The notes: generated by a model not told the origin, from the letters alone. A stretch of 64,000 bases of DNA from Gemmatimonadota bacterium (GCA_020161135.1 JAIUOB010000003.1:310001-374000), one strand, 5' to 3'; numbered from the stretch's first letter, positions 39,839 to 49,935 are shown. Translations and numbers: made by a program.

Positions 39839-40393
39839 ATGGGGCTCTGTTCCGACCGCTGGATCACGCGCATGGCGCGCGAACACGGCATGATCGAACC
39901 GTTCGAGGACCGCCAGGTCCGCCAGGGCGTCATCTCGTACGGGGTCAGCTCGTACGGCTACGACATGCGCGTGGCGAGCGAGTTCCGGATCTTCACCAAC
40001 GTGCTGAGCTCGGTGGTGGACCCCAAGAACTTCGACCCCAAGAGCTTCGTGGAGTTCGAAGGGGATGTGTGCATCGTCCCGCCCAACTCGTTCGCGCTCG
40101 CGCGCACGGTCGAGTACTTCCGCATTCCGCGAAATGTGCTGACGCTCACCGTGGGCAAGAGCACCTACGCGCGCTGCGGCATCATCACCAACGTCACGCC
40201 GTTCGAGCCCGAGTGGGAAGGCTACGTGACGCTCGAGATCTCGAACACCACGCCGCTCCCGGCCAAGATCTACGCCAACGAAGGCATCGCGCAGGTGGTG
40301 TTCTTCACCGGCGACGAGGAACCCGAGGTCAGTTACGGCGACAAGAAGGGCAAGTACCAGGGCCAGCACGGCGTCACGCTGCCCAAGATCTGA
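39839..40393 (+). CDS. dcd: dCTP deaminase
   Basis: Deaminates dCTP to dUTP on the way to thymidylate. The 184-residue homotrimer-type protein opens with [19 protein letters not shown], and has [20 protein letters not shown] with the conserved Ser-Arg pair, and [23 protein letters not shown] with the catalytic Glu. The last part (GKYQGQ) matches monofunctional enzymes; a bifunctional deaminase-dUTPase is less likely but not excluded. ATG 39839. The next gene starts three bases after its stop. Confidence 0.95.
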   Translation: MGLCSDRWITRMAREHGMIEPFEDRQVRQGVISYGVSSYGYDMRVASEFRIFTNVLSSVVDPKNFDPKSFVEFEGDVCIVPPNSFALARTVEYFRIPRNVLTLTVGKSTYARCGIITNVTPFEPEWEGYVTLEISNTTPLPAKIYANEGIAQVVFFTGDEEPEVSYGDKKGKYQGQHGVTLPKI

Positions 40394-40396
40394 GGG

Positions 40397-41722
40397 ATGC
40401 GGGTCCCGCGAATCCTTCGCCTGCTCGACCTGCGGCGTGACCAGCGCGCGCCGGAGGCCATTCACGAGGCGATCGAAGCCGGCGTGCAGGTGGCGGGGAC
40501 CAATCTCTGGGTGCTCATCTTCGCGATCTTCGTCGCCTCGGTGGGACTCAACGTGAACTCCACGGCGGTGATCATCGGGGCGATGCTGATCTCCCCGTTG
40601 ATGGGGCCGATCGTCGCCATCGGGTATGGCGCCGGCGTGCGGGACTTCGCCCTGATCCGCCGCGCACTGCGGACCCTCGGACTGTTCGTCGCGATCAGCC
40701 TCACGACCGCCACCGTCTATTTCGCGGTCAGCCCGCTGTCGCAGGCGCAGTCGGAGTTGCTGGCGCGCACCAGCCCCACGCTTTGGGACGTGCTGATCGC
40801 GTTCTTCGGCGGGGCGGCCGGTATCGTCGCACTCACCCGCCGCGAGGTCTCGAACGTGGTGCCGGGGGTCGCGATCGCGACCGCCCTGATGCCGCCGCTC
40901 TGCACGGCGGGCTATGGGATCGCCTCGCGCAACCCCGCCTACTTTGGCGGCGCCTTCTACCTCTTCTCGATCAACGCGGTCTTCATTGCGTTCGCCACGC
41001 TCTCGGTGGTGAAGGTGCTCCGACTGCCGCCGCGCGGCGAACTCGACGCGCGCGTCCGACGGCGTGCGCGCCTCATCATCGCGGCGGCGGTCACGGCGAC
41101 CCTCGTGCCGAGCACCTACCTCGCCTATCGGCTCGTCCAGCAGGAGTTCTTCGCCGCCGCGGCCGGCGACCTCGTGCGGGAGCTGAGCGCGGATCCGCGC
41201 ATCGTCCTGCTGGCGAGTGAGATCCGCACGTCCGATCGCACGCTGGCGCTGACCCTGGGAGGCGCCGCCCCGGCGCCGGGCTTCGGCGAGCAGCTCGCAG
41301 CCCGTCTCTCCGGGCCGAAGTCGGGCGCGGCCACGGTTTCCGTACGCCACATCGGCGGCGATCAGCTCGACGTGGCGTCCCTGCGGCGTGACCTGCAGCG
41401 CGACCTCTTCCAGCGCACGAACGAGGACCTCAGCAGTCAGCTCCAGGCGTTGCAGGTCCGCTTCGCAGAACAGCAGAACGCGCAGGCCGCCCGCGGACGG
41501 CTCCTCACCGAACTGCGCGCCGAGTTTCCAGAGGCCGAGTCGGTGGTCGTGGCGGTCGGCGAGGCGCGACGTTCAGTTGACTCGATCGCCGAGCCCGTGC
41601 TGCTGGTGCACATGGTGCTGATGCGCGCCGTTCCCGCGAGCGAGGAACGACGCCTGCGCGCGCGCCTCGCGGCACGGTTTGCGCCGCAGCGCGTCGAGGT
41701 GTTGCTGACACGCCGTCGCTGA
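40397..41722 (+). CDS. DUF389 family membrane protein
   Basis: Protein of 441 residues. The N-terminal half has about six membrane helices with the DUF389 signatures SVGLNVNSTAVIIGAMLISPLMGPI (about 50-75) and SNVVPGVAIATALMPPLCTAGYG (about 152-175). The C-terminal half (from about 245) is soluble, with an Arg/Gln-rich, probably coiled-coil segment near 330-370. The function of this family is unknown. ATG 40397 lies three bases after the dcd stop, so the two are co-transcribed; I know of no functional link between them. Confidence 0.85.
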   Translation: MRVPRILRLLDLRRDQRAPEAIHEAIEAGVQVAGTNLWVLIFAIFVASVGLNVNSTAVIIGAMLISPLMGPIVAIGYGAGVRDFALIRRALRTLGLFVAISLTTATVYFAVSPLSQAQSELLARTSPTLWDVLIAFFGGAAGIVALTRREVSNVVPGVAIATALMPPLCTAGYGIASRNPAYFGGAFYLFSINAVFIAFATLSVVKVLRLPPRGELDARVRRRARLIIAAAVTATLVPSTYLAYRLVQQEFFAAAAGDLVRELSADPRIVLLASEIRTSDRTLALTLGGAAPAPGFGEQLAARLSGPKSGAATVSVRHIGGDQLDVASLRRDLQRDLFQRTNEDLSSQLQALQVRFAEQQNAQAARGRLLTELRAEFPEAESVVVAVGEARRSVDSIAEPVLLVHMVLMRAVPASEERRLRARLAARFAPQRVEVLLTRRR

Positions 41723-41754
41723 GCGGCGCTCCGCGGCGGGTGCCGTCGCTCAGC
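41718..41754. terminator. Bidirectional hairpin holding both stop codons
   Basis: An 11-bp stem (41718-41728 with 41744-41754, one G-U pair, 15-base loop) spans the 27-base convergent gap. Its arms include the TGA of the DUF389 gene and the TGA of the DsrE-like gene. Confidence 0.5.
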
Positions 41755-42367
41755 CGCCGGCGTAGATGTACCGGCAGCCGCGATCCTGCGCCTGCTGCAG
41801 TGTCACCACCATCGACGGCACCACGTCGACTCCGGGGAGCAGGCCGGCGCGCACCTCATCCGCAAAGGCGGTGCGCGCCGCCGCGTCCCCGCGCTGCGTC
41901 TCCGGCAGGAAGCGGGAGCCGGACGCGCGAATGGAATTGTTGCAGGCGAGGAAGATCACACCGCGCGGCACGAGCGACGCCACGAGGGAGGCCTGCGGAT
42001 TGCGCGCACCCGGGGCGCCCATGATCTCCCCGATGGTCGGGTACTTCGCCCACAGCGCCTCACCGAAGAACCAGCCGATGCTGCGGCCGTTGAGCCCCAC
42101 CACCACGCTGCTCGCGCGGTCCTCGAGGCCGTAGCTCCCCTTCTGTGTGTCGAGAAAGGTGCGGGCCCAGCCGATCGCGAGGCCGTCCGTGGGCAGGTGC
42201 GAGTGGAAGATCACGCGATGCGTACCGGTCAGGCGCGCGATCCAGGGATCGTCGGCCACGCTTGGCGCCTCATCCGCCGCGGCACCCTGCGCCGCCCGCG
42301 GTGACAGGAGACCGATGCTCGCGCCCAGTGCAGCGAGCCGGGTGAGGAAGTGTCGGCGGTCAGGCAC
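41750..42367 (-). CDS. Tat-exported DsrE-like protein
   Basis: Protein of 205 residues with a twin-arginine signal (DRRHFLTRLAALGASIGLL, residues 3-21) predicting folded export to the periplasm. The rest resembles the DsrE/DsrF-like alpha/beta fold: a first strand HRVIFHS, then VVVGLNGRSIGW, PRGVIFLACNNSIR (Cys in a position reminiscent of DsrE-type sulfur carriers) and a final GCRYIYAGG. GTG 42367 is the start, 21 bases after the TsdA-like gene. A role in periplasmic sulfur handling with that cytochrome is inference; the fold call itself is moderate. Confidence 0.65.
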   Translation of the reverse strand: MPDRRHFLTRLAALGASIGLLSPRAAQGAAADEAPSVADDPWIARLTGTHRVIFHSHLPTDGLAIGWARTFLDTQKGSYGLEDRASSVVVGLNGRSIGWFFGEALWAKYPTIGEIMGAPGARNPQASLVASLVPRGVIFLACNNSIRASGSRFLPETQRGDAAARTAFADEVRAGLLPGVDVVPSMVVTLQQAQDRGCRYIYAGG

Positions 42368-42388
42368 GGCGCGTTCGGAGAGGGGCAG

Positions 42389-43225
42389 TCAGGGCGTGCG
42401 CCGCGCAGGCATCGGCGCGAGTGAATCCGGAGCGACGCGCCGGCGCAGCAGGGGCCGTGCTGGCGGAACCGTACGGCCCGCGGCACGGGTGCCAGTGGTC
42501 GCGTAGGCGATGTCAGCCGGCGCGTCGCCCTTGGGCCAGTCGCGCTCCTTGCCGGGATGGTCCTGCCGCGGCTGCACCAGCACGAAGGCCGCCACGTCCG
42601 CCGCCTGTTGGTCGGTGAGCGTCACGGCGTGATCGAAGGGCATGTTGTGGCGTACGAACGTCGCGAACAGCGACTGTCGCGCCATGCCGGCGCCGATCGA
42701 GAAGCTGCCAGTCCCCCAGAGCGCGGGCCCGGTCGGCAACCCCTGCCCGTTCGGGCCGTGGCACCGTGCACAGGTGCCGGCATAGGTGCGGCGTCCGCGC
42801 GCGACGTTCCCGGCGAGGCGCACCGTATCCACGCCGCTGGGCCGCGGCCGGTCGCGCAGCGTCTCGAGATACGCCACCATGTCGCGCATCTCGCGCGAGT
42901 CCTCGTGGAGCATGCGCCCGGCCAGGCTGCGCGCGATGCACTCGTTCACGCGTCGCTCCATGGTCTCCTCGTAGCCCGGCCGTGCGCGGAAACGCGGATA
43001 GCGCGTCACGCTGCCCAACCACGGCATGGCGGACGCGCGCGTCCCGTTCTCGAGGTGACAGCTCACGCAGCGCAGTCCGTTGCCGCTGTGCCGTGGCAGC
43101 GAATCGCGGAAGTTCGTGAGGAGCGCCAGCCCGCGCACCGGATCCCCCGGCGGTGCTGCACGCGGCTGCGACGTCTGCGACGCCGCGGGCAGGGCCATCA
43201 GGAGGAACAGCAGGAAGAGCGGCAT
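42389..43225 (-). CDS. tsdA: Dihaem cytochrome c, thiosulfate dehydrogenase (TsdA) family
   Basis: Protein of 278 residues with an N-terminal signal peptide (cleavage probably near residue 16) and two haem sites, Cys53-Cys56-His57 (CVSCH) and Cys152-Cys155-His156 (CARCH). Between them RRVNECIARSLAGRML followed by EMRDMVAYLETL matches the TsdA family, in which the Cys in this segment (here Cys96) is an axial ligand of haem 1; Met195 could ligate haem 2. TsdA oxidises thiosulfate to tetrathionate or runs in reverse. The substrate is inferred. It sits between sdhB and the DsrE-like gene. Confidence 0.82.
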   Translation of the reverse strand: MPLFLLFLLMALPAASQTSQPRAAPPGDPVRGLALLTNFRDSLPRHSGNGLRCVSCHLENGTRASAMPWLGSVTRYPRFRARPGYEETMERRVNECIARSLAGRMLHEDSREMRDMVAYLETLRDRPRPSGVDTVRLAGNVARGRRTYAGTCARCHGPNGQGLPTGPALWGTGSFSIGAGMARQSLFATFVRHNMPFDHAVTLTDQQAADVAAFVLVQPRQDHPGKERDWPKGDAPADIAYATTGTRAAGRTVPPARPLLRRRVAPDSLAPMPARRTP

Positions 43226-43255
43226 GCCGAATGGTGGCGGTGGGGGGCCGAGGGC

Positions 43256-43297
43256 GGAAGCGGCAGGACGGCGTCCCGCGTCCGTCGTGCCGCTTCC
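43256..43297 (-). terminator. Long hairpin after sdhB
   Basis: A 10-bp perfect stem (43256-43265 with 43288-43297) continues, after one mismatch, into a 5-bp inner stem (43267-43271 with 43282-43286) and a 10-base loop. It lies in the 87-base gap before tsdA and has no T-tract. Confidence 0.5.
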
Positions 43298-43312
43298 GTG
43301 CTTCGCTGGTCC

Positions 43313-44086
43313 TCAGCCGCCCCCACTCACCGCCCGCGGCTCCTGCCGACGCGCGCTGGCGACGAGGTAGTCCCGATTCATCCGCTTGATCACGTCGATC
43401 GAGATCTCCTTGGGGCACGCCTCCTGGCACTCGCCGGTCAGCGTGCAGTGCCCGAAGCCCTCGAGGTCCATCTGCTCCACCATCGCGAGGGCCCGCTTGT
43501 CGCGCTCGGGCTGTCCCTGCGGCAGCAGGCCGAGGTGGGTGATCTTCGCGCCGGTGAAGAGCGCCGCGGAAGCATTCGGGCACGCGGCCACACAGGCGCC
43601 GCACCCGATGCACGCGGCCGCGTCCATCGACTCCTCGACGACATCCTTGCCGATCAGGATCTCGTTGGCATCACGCGCGCCGCCGGTGTTCACCGAGACG
43701 TAGCCACCCGCCTGGATGATGCGATCGAACGCGCCGCGATTGACGAACAGGTCCTTGACGATCGGGAACGGCGCCGCGCGCCACGGCTCGACGGTGATGA
43801 TGTCGCCGTCCTTGAAGGCGCGCATGTGGAGCTGGCACGTCGCCGCGCCCTTCCACGGCCCATGTGCCTGGCCGTTGATCATCATCGCGCACGAACCGCA
43901 GATGCCTTCGCGGCAGTCATGCGCGAACGCGACCGGATCCTTCCCTTCCGAGGTCAGCTTCTCGTTGAGCATGTCGAACAGCTCGAGGAACGACATGTCG
44001 GCGCTGACGCCATCCAGGTCGTACGTCTCGAGCTTGCCCGGTGCGCTGCTCGCGGGCTGCCGCCACACGTTGAGCGTGATCTTCAT
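43313..44086 (-). CDS. sdhB: Succinate dehydrogenase iron-sulfur subunit
   Basis: Electron-transfer subunit of 257 residues. The 2Fe-2S domain has CREGICGSC with a later Cys; the C-terminal domain has [12 protein letters not shown] (4Fe-4S) and [12 protein letters not shown] (3Fe-4S). ATG 44086 shares one base with the sdhA stop (TAATG). Its sequence style and the single membrane subunit encoded upstream fit the Bacillus/Bacteroides-like class, which uses menaquinone. Confidence 0.95.
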   Translation of the reverse strand: MKITLNVWRQPASSAPGKLETYDLDGVSADMSFLELFDMLNEKLTSEGKDPVAFAHDCREGICGSCAMMINGQAHGPWKGAATCQLHMRAFKDGDIITVEPWRAAPFPIVKDLFVNRGAFDRIIQAGGYVSVNTGGARDANEILIGKDVVEESMDAAACIGCGACVAACPNASAALFTGAKITHLGLLPQGQPERDKRALAMVEQMDLEGFGHCTLTGECQEACPKEISIDVIKRMNRDYLVASARRQEPRAVSGGG

Positions 44087-45996
44087 TACTTGTAGCTCCG
44101 CGTGGAGAGGTGCACGTTCTCGTACACCAGCGGTTCCTTGTTGAGAATCGGCGTCTTGCCCTCGCCCGCGTACTCCCAGGCGGCGACGTACGCGAACTCG
44201 TCGTCGTTGCGCTTGGCTTCGCCCTCTTCCTGGTACTCGGTGCGGAAGTGGCCGCCGCACGATTCCTCGCGGTGCAGCGCGTCGCGGCACATGAGCTCAC
44301 CGAGCTCGATGAAGTCGGCCACGCGCCCCGCGTTCTCGAGCGCCTGGTTGAGCGAGTCGGCGCTGCCGGGCACGTTGAGGTTGCTCCTGAACTCCTCGCG
44401 GAGTGCCGGGATGAGCTCCAGCGCCTTGGTGAGGCCGGCCTTGTCGCGCGCCATGCCGCAGTACTCCCACATGATCTTGCCGAGCTGCTTGTGGAAGCTG
44501 TCGACGGTGCGCTTGCCCTTGATGCTGAGGAACTGCTTCGTCTGCGCCGTGATGGCCGCTTCCGCCGCACGGAACTCCGCGTGCGACGTGTCCACCTTGC
44601 CAAGCTTCGTCCCGGCGAGGTAGTCGCCGATCGTGTACGGCAGCACGAAGTAGCCGTCGGCCAGCCCCTGCATGAGCGCGGACGCACCGAGGCGGTTCGC
44701 GCCGTGATCGGAGAAGTTGGCCTCGCCCGCGACGTGCAGGCCGGGAATCGTGCTCATCAAGTTGTAGTCCACCCACAGGCCGCCCATCGTGTAGTGCACG
44801 GCCGGGTAGATGCGCATCGGCACTTCGTACGGATTCTCGTCCGTGATGCGCTGGTACATGTCGAACAGGTTGCCGTAGCGCTCGGCGATGGTCGCCTTGC
44901 CCAGCCGCTTGATCGCGTCGGCAAAGTCGAGGTAGACGCCGAGCCCGCCGGGACCCACACCGCGCCCATCGTCGCACGCTTCCTTGGCGGCGCGGGAGGA
45001 GATGTCGCGCGGCGCGAGGTTGCCGAAGCTCGGATACTTGCGCTCGAGGTAGTAGTCGCGCTCCGACTCCGGGATCTGCGAGGGCGGACGGGTGTCGCCC
45101 TGCTTCTTCGGCACCCACACCCGCCCGTCATTGCGCAGCGACTCCGACATGAGCGTCAGCTTCGACTGATGCTCGCCATGCACCGGAATGCACGTCGGGT
45201 GGATCTGCGTGTAGCACGGGTTGGCGAACGCCGCACCCTTCTTGTACGCACGCCAGCCGGCGGTGACGTTCGAGTACATCGCATTCGTGCTCAGGTAGAA
45301 CACGTTGCCGTACCCACCCGTGGCCAGCACGACCGCGTCGGCGGCGTGCGATGTGATCTTGCCGGTGAGCAGGTTGCGCGACACGATGCCGCGCGCGTGC
45401 CCGTCCACCAGCACCACGTCGAGCATCTCCTCGAAGGTGTGCATCTGCACCTTCTTGAGCGCGATCTGGCGCTCGAGCGCCTGGTAGGCGCCGAGGAGCA
45501 GCTGCTGCCCGGTCTGGCCACGCGCGTAGAAGGTGCGCGACACCTGCGCCCCGCCGAACGAGCGGTTGGCCAGGAGGCCGCCGTACTCACGCGCGAAGGG
45601 CACCCCCTGCGCGACGCACTGGTCGATGATGTTCACCGACACCTGCGCGAGGCGGTACACGTTCGCCTCACGGGCGCGGAAGTCGCCGCCCTTGATGGTG
45701 TCGTAGAACAGGCGGCGCACCGAGTCGCCGTCGTTCTGGTAGTTCTTCGCGGCGTTGATGCCACCCTGCGCGGCAATCGAGTGCGCGCGACGCGGGGAAT
45801 CGTGATAGACGAAGCACGACACCTGATAGCCGAGTTCGGCCATCGTTGCCGCAGCCGACGCGCCGGCGAGACCGGCACCGACGACGATCACGTGATGCTT
45901 TCGCTTGTTGGCCGGGTTCACCAGCTTCATCGAGAAGCGGTGCTGGTCCCACTTCTGCTCGAGCGGACCGCTCGGGATCTTCGCGTTCAGTTCCAT
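44086..45996 (-). CDS. sdhA: Succinate dehydrogenase/fumarate reductase flavoprotein subunit
   Basis: Catalytic subunit of 636 residues. The N-terminal [21 protein letters not shown] binds [18 protein letters not shown] contains the His expected to bind FAD covalently; HPTCIP and the [26 protein letters not shown] region complete the active site. ATG 45996 lies one base after the sdhC stop. Direction (succinate oxidation or fumarate reduction) cannot be read from sequence; adjacency to mdh favours the citric-acid cycle. Confidence 0.96.
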   Translation of the reverse strand: MELNAKIPSGPLEQKWDQHRFSMKLVNPANKRKHHVIVVGAGLAGASAAATMAELGYQVSCFVYHDSPRRAHSIAAQGGINAAKNYQNDGDSVRRLFYDTIKGGDFRAREANVYRLAQVSVNIIDQCVAQGVPFAREYGGLLANRSFGGAQVSRTFYARGQTGQQLLLGAYQALERQIALKKVQMHTFEEMLDVVLVDGHARGIVSRNLLTGKITSHAADAVVLATGGYGNVFYLSTNAMYSNVTAGWRAYKKGAAFANPCYTQIHPTCIPVHGEHQSKLTLMSESLRNDGRVWVPKKQGDTRPPSQIPESERDYYLERKYPSFGNLAPRDISSRAAKEACDDGRGVGPGGLGVYLDFADAIKRLGKATIAERYGNLFDMYQRITDENPYEVPMRIYPAVHYTMGGLWVDYNLMSTIPGLHVAGEANFSDHGANRLGASALMQGLADGYFVLPYTIGDYLAGTKLGKVDTSHAEFRAAEAAITAQTKQFLSIKGKRTVDSFHKQLGKIMWEYCGMARDKAGLTKALELIPALREEFRSNLNVPGSADSLNQALENAGRVADFIELGELMCRDALHREESCGGHFRTEYQEEGEAKRNDDEFAYVAAWEYAGEGKTPILNKEPLVYENVHLSTRSYK

Positions 45997-45997
45997 C

Positions 45998-46684
45998 TCA
46001 GTGGGCCTCCTCGGCCATGGCGGGCGCCTCGGGGAAGAGACCGGCGAGCGCCGCCACCGGGATCACCGCGAAACCAGCCGCCACGGCGATCGCGACGACC
46101 ACGGCCAGGCGGCGCTTGAGCGGCTGGGCAGACGGGCGCGCCACGCCGAGTGTGCGAAACACGGCCCACGTGCCGTGATAGAGGTGCAGCCCCAGGAAGA
46201 GCATGCCCACCAGGTACGCCGCCGCGACCGCCGGGTTCGCCAGGCCGATGCGCAGGTTGTTGTACGGGTCGAGGTGCGTGAACTGCGGGTGCACCGTCCC
46301 CAGCGTCATGTGCAGGATGTGGTACACGATGAAGACCAGCAGGTAGACGCCGCCCCAGCGCATGGTCTTCGCGGCCAGCGTGGTCACCTGCGGCTTGCGC
46401 ACCGCATAGTCGGCCGGCCGCGCAGCACGCGCGCGCATCGTGAGCTGGTAGGCGGAGAGCGCATGCAGCACCACCGCCGCGATGAGCGCCGCCCGCACCG
46501 CCCACAACAGCGGCATGCTGGTGCGCAGGAGCAGCGCATAGTCGTGCATGGCGCCCTGCCCCTTGAACATCAGGAAATTCCCGGACATGTGGCCGATGAC
46601 GAAGAGGATCCCGATGATCCCCGTCACCGCCATCACGATCTTCTTGCCGATCGTGCTCTGCCAGAACTGCGCGAGACCGTACAT
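45998..46684 (-). CDS. sdhC: Succinate dehydrogenase cytochrome b558 subunit
   Basis: Single membrane anchor of 228 residues with five predicted helices and the pattern of the b558/dihaem family: [10 protein letters not shown] (helix 1), [13 protein letters not shown] (helix 2), [16 protein letters not shown] (helix 3) and [16 protein letters not shown] (helix 4), whose histidines would bind two b haems. Such enzymes reduce menaquinone. ATG 46684. A 33-base hairpin separates it from mdh. Confidence 0.92.
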   Translation of the reverse strand: MYGLAQFWQSTIGKKIVMAVTGIIGILFVIGHMSGNFLMFKGQGAMHDYALLLRTSMPLLWAVRAALIAAVVLHALSAYQLTMRARAARPADYAVRKPQVTTLAAKTMRWGGVYLLVFIVYHILHMTLGTVHPQFTHLDPYNNLRIGLANPAVAAAYLVGMLFLGLHLYHGTWAVFRTLGVARPSAQPLKRRLAVVVAIAVAAGFAVIPVAALAGLFPEAPAMAEEAH

Positions 46685-46701
46685 GGAGTTGGGTGGATGC
46701 G

Positions 46702-46734
46702 GAAGCCGGCGGACCCGAGGGGGCCGCCGGCTTC
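46702..46734 (-). terminator. Hairpin between mdh and sdhC
   Basis: A perfect 11-bp stem (46702-46712 with 46724-46734, 11-base loop) begins seven bases after the mdh stop. It lacks a T-tract and only 17 bases separate it from the sdhC start, so it could attenuate or process the mRNA instead of ending it. Confidence 0.45.
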
Positions 46735-46740
46735 GTGGAG

Positions 46741-47763
<1,023 letters not shown>

Positions 47764-47800
47764 TTACTCCCGCGCTCCGTCCGATCGATGCGTAGCGCGC

Positions 47801-47829
47801 AACTTAGAGCGCTGCACGAACGCGGGCAA
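47801..47829 (-). promoter_or_regulatory. Promoter of mdh
   Basis: Minus-strand TTGCCC (47829-47824), a 17-base spacer and TAAGTT (47806-47801), giving a leader of about 125 bases before the mdh ATG. Confidence 0.55.
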
Positions 47830-47843
47830 CACGAGCCACGGAT

Positions 47844-47859
47844 GGGCGCGCGGGCGCCC
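47844..47859 (-). terminator. Short hairpin at the moaA stop
   Basis: GGGCGC/GCGCCC (47844-47849 with 47854-47859, tetraloop) touches the last base of the moaA stop codon. It is the only candidate terminator between moaA and the mdh promoter. Confidence 0.3.
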
Positions 47860-48830
47860 TAGCCGCCTACCTGGCTGAGCGCACGCAGACCGCCCACCTG
47901 CATCTGCAGGAGCGCGTGCTCCTTGGGCTTCTCCGCCAGGGCCTTCGTGAAGAGCGGCGCCAGCGGCTCGCCGCGCCGGAGCGCGTCACGCAGCGCGACC
48001 TCATGGTCACCGAACAGGCACGTGCGGAGCCGACCGTCCGCCGTCAGACGCACCCGATTGCACTGCGCGCAGTAGGTGTGCGTCATCGGCGTGATCACGC
48101 CGATCGTGCCCGCCGCACCGGGCAAGCGGTGATACACCGCGGGGCCATTGCCCCGCGCGGGGCCCGCATCGGGGGCAAGCGCGCCCAACGCCCGCACGCG
48201 GTCGAGCACTTCGGCGCTCGGTACGACGTGCTCCCAGGTCAGGTCGCGGAGCTCCCCCACTGGCATGAGTTCGATGAAGCGCACATGCCACGGGTGGTCG
48301 ACCGTGAGGGCCGCAAAGTCGGCGATCTCGTCGTCGTTGATGCCGCGCATGACCACGACGTTGATCTTGATGGGGCCAAGTCCCGCGTCCTGTGCCGCCG
48401 TGGCGGCGCGCACGAGGTCGAAGTCCAGCGAACGGCGGGCGATGGCGGCGACGCGGTCCGGACGCAGCGAATCGGCGCTGATGTTCACGCGGTCGAGGCC
48501 CGCGGCGGCCAGCTCCTCGGCCATGGCGGGCAGCTTTACGCCATTGGTGGACAGCGCGATGTCCTCGATGCCGTCGACGGCGCGGAGCATCCCGACGAGC
48601 GTCGCGAGCGCAGGCCGGATCGTCGGCTCCCCGCCCGTGATGCGCAGACGACGGAGCCCCAGCGGGGCAAGCTGCTGCACGATGGCGACGATCTCCTCGT
48701 ATCGGAGGATCTCATCCTTCGGGAGCCACGGCAGCCCCTCGAGCGGCATGCAGTACTGGCACCGGAAGTTGCAGCGATCCGTGACCGAGATGCGGAGATA
48801 CTCGATGCCCCGTCCGAACTGGTCCTGCAT
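47859..48830 (-). CDS. moaA: GTP 3',8-cyclase MoaA
   Basis: Radical SAM enzyme of 323 residues that starts molybdenum-cofactor synthesis from GTP. The N-terminal cluster is Cys20/Cys24/Cys27 (CNFRCQYC, CX3CX2C), the SAM-binding RITGGEPTIRP follows, and the second cluster lies in CAQCNRVRLTADGRLRTC. It ends in the Gly-Gly tail (QVGG) needed by MoaA. ATG 48830 shares one base with the moaE stop. moaC is not in the window. Confidence 0.95.
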   Translation of the reverse strand: MQDQFGRGIEYLRISVTDRCNFRCQYCMPLEGLPWLPKDEILRYEEIVAIVQQLAPLGLRRLRITGGEPTIRPALATLVGMLRAVDGIEDIALSTNGVKLPAMAEELAAAGLDRVNISADSLRPDRVAAIARRSLDFDLVRAATAAQDAGLGPIKINVVVMRGINDDEIADFAALTVDHPWHVRFIELMPVGELRDLTWEHVVPSAEVLDRVRALGALAPDAGPARGNGPAVYHRLPGAAGTIGVITPMTHTYCAQCNRVRLTADGRLRTCLFGDHEVALRDALRRGEPLAPLFTKALAEKPKEHALLQMQVGGLRALSQVGG

Positions 48831-49312
48831 CAGCGCGACTCCTGCGCGACCGGCGCGGCGTGACGCGTCGGATCGACCCACTCGCGCGTGCCGTCCACGT
48901 AGTGCTCACGCTTCCAGATGGGCACGCGCACCTTGAGCGCCTCGATGATGCCGCGCGCACCGTCGCAGGCCGCCGCGCGCCGTGCGTGCGCCGCCACGAT
49001 GGCTACGCTGGCCTCGCCGACGCCCAGCGTGCCCACGCGGTGCTCGAGCGCCACGCGAAGACCGGGCGTGGCCTCACATGCTTCGCGTGCCACGGCCAAG
49101 AGCTCGGTGGCCGCCATCGGCAGGTAGGCTTCGTAATCGATGCCGGATACGGCGCGCCCGTCGTTGACGTCGCGCACCGTGCCCAGGAAGACGGACAGCG
49201 CGCCCACGCCGGGCGCCTGGGCCCGGGCGATGAGCTGCCCGACGTCGATGACCTGCTCGACGATGGCCACGTGCACGACACCGCCGTCCTGGACAGGAGT
49301 CACGTCAGCCAC
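48830..49312 (-). CDS. moaE: Molybdopterin synthase catalytic subunit MoaE
   Basis: Large subunit of molybdopterin synthase, 160 residues. ALSVFLGTVRDVNDGRAVSGIDYEAY is the family signature, then EHRVGTLGVGEASV, and the active-site KVRVPIWKREHYVDG with conserved lysines. GTG 49312 overlaps moaD by eight bases, consistent with the 1:1 complex they form. Confidence 0.95.
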   Translation of the reverse strand: MADVTPVQDGGVVHVAIVEQVIDVGQLIARAQAPGVGALSVFLGTVRDVNDGRAVSGIDYEAYLPMAATELLAVAREACEATPGLRVALEHRVGTLGVGEASVAIVAAHARRAAACDGARGIIEALKVRVPIWKREHYVDGTREWVDPTRHAAPVAQESR

Positions 49313-49547
49313 CTGCCACCGGAGGAATCAGCGCCACTTCGTCGTGCTCCTGCACAAGCGTCTCAGGCACGGCCCAGTTGTGATTCACGGCCACCAGCGG
49401 TCGAGCCGGCAGCCGATCGCCACCGGGCAGCGTCCGGAGCGCGGCCACGACCTCGTCCACGCGGCAGGGGGCAGTGGCGGGCGCCAGCACCTGTCGACCG
49501 CCAAAGGCGTCGGCGTAGGAAGCAAAAAGGAGCACGGGAACGGGCAT
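49305..49547 (-). CDS. moaD: Molybdopterin synthase sulfur carrier MoaD
   Basis: Ubiquitin-like 80-residue protein whose C-terminal Gly-Gly (IPPVAGG) is thiocarboxylated and delivers sulfur to MoaE. The ATG at 49547 gives the expected size; the longer open frame upstream is a shadow of the HU gene. Confidence 0.92.
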   Translation of the reverse strand: MPVPVLLFASYADAFGGRQVLAPATAPCRVDEVVAALRTLPGGDRLPARPLVAVNHNWAVPETLVQEHDEVALIPPVAGG

Positions 49548-49568
49548 CGTGCTCCAAGATAGCGTTAC

Positions 49569-49592
49569 GAGCGCGCGGGTGTTCCGGCGCTC
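49569..49592 (-). terminator. Hairpin at the end of the HU gene
   Basis: GAGCGC/GCGCTC arms (49569-49574 with 49587-49592) extend inward by three more pairs past a one-base bulge, loop of five. The distal arm includes part of the HU stop codon. Confidence 0.35.
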
Positions 49593-49935
49593 AGGCCTCG
49601 TGCATCTCCTCGGCGTCATCGTCGTCGAGCATGTGCTCCTCGACGCCGGCCACCATGGCCCGCAACTCCTTGCTGGGCTTGAACACCGGGACGGGACGCG
49701 CTGACACCTCGACCGGCGAACCCGTACGCGGATTCCGCGCCATGCGCGTCTTCCGCTGCCGGATCTTGAAGGTGCCGAACCCGCGCACCTCGATGTTCTT
49801 CTGCTCCTGGAGCGCTTCCTTGATCGCGTCGAGGAACGCATCGACCACGCGCGCGCAGTCCTTCTTGGAAATCGTCGGTCCGGCCGTTCGAGCGATGCGC
49901 GCGGTGACGTTCTCGACCAGATCGGCTTTGGTCAT
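49591..49935 (-). CDS. HU/IHF family DNA-binding protein
   Basis: Nucleoid protein of 114 residues. MTKADLVENVTARI starts the HU alpha domain, VRGFGTFKIRQRKTR leads into the DNA-binding arm with ARNPRTG and the minor-groove proline, and FKPSKELRAMV closes the core at about residue 95. An acidic tail follows (DDDDAEEMHEA), unlike E. coli HU. ATG 49935 was chosen because the 21 upstream codons lack HU similarity. It has the clearest promoter of the window, with a leader of about 95 bases. Confidence 0.93.
   Translation of the reverse strand: MTKADLVENVTARIARTAGPTISKKDCARVVDAFLDAIKEALQEQKNIEVRGFGTFKIRQRKTRMARNPRTGSPVEVSARPVPVFKPSKELRAMVAGVEEHMLDDDDAEEMHEA

Noticed and set aside
42389..43225. 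SoxA/SoxX or cytochrome c oxidase-type cytochrome
   Set aside because: The segment between the two CXXCH sites with the conserved Cys in ERRVNECIARSL fits TsdA better, and no other sox genes are present.
49305..49935. A separate promoter for moaD based on TATCTT at 49561-49556
   Set aside because: No TTG-type -35 box at 16-18 bases upstream; moaD is more likely read through from the HU gene.
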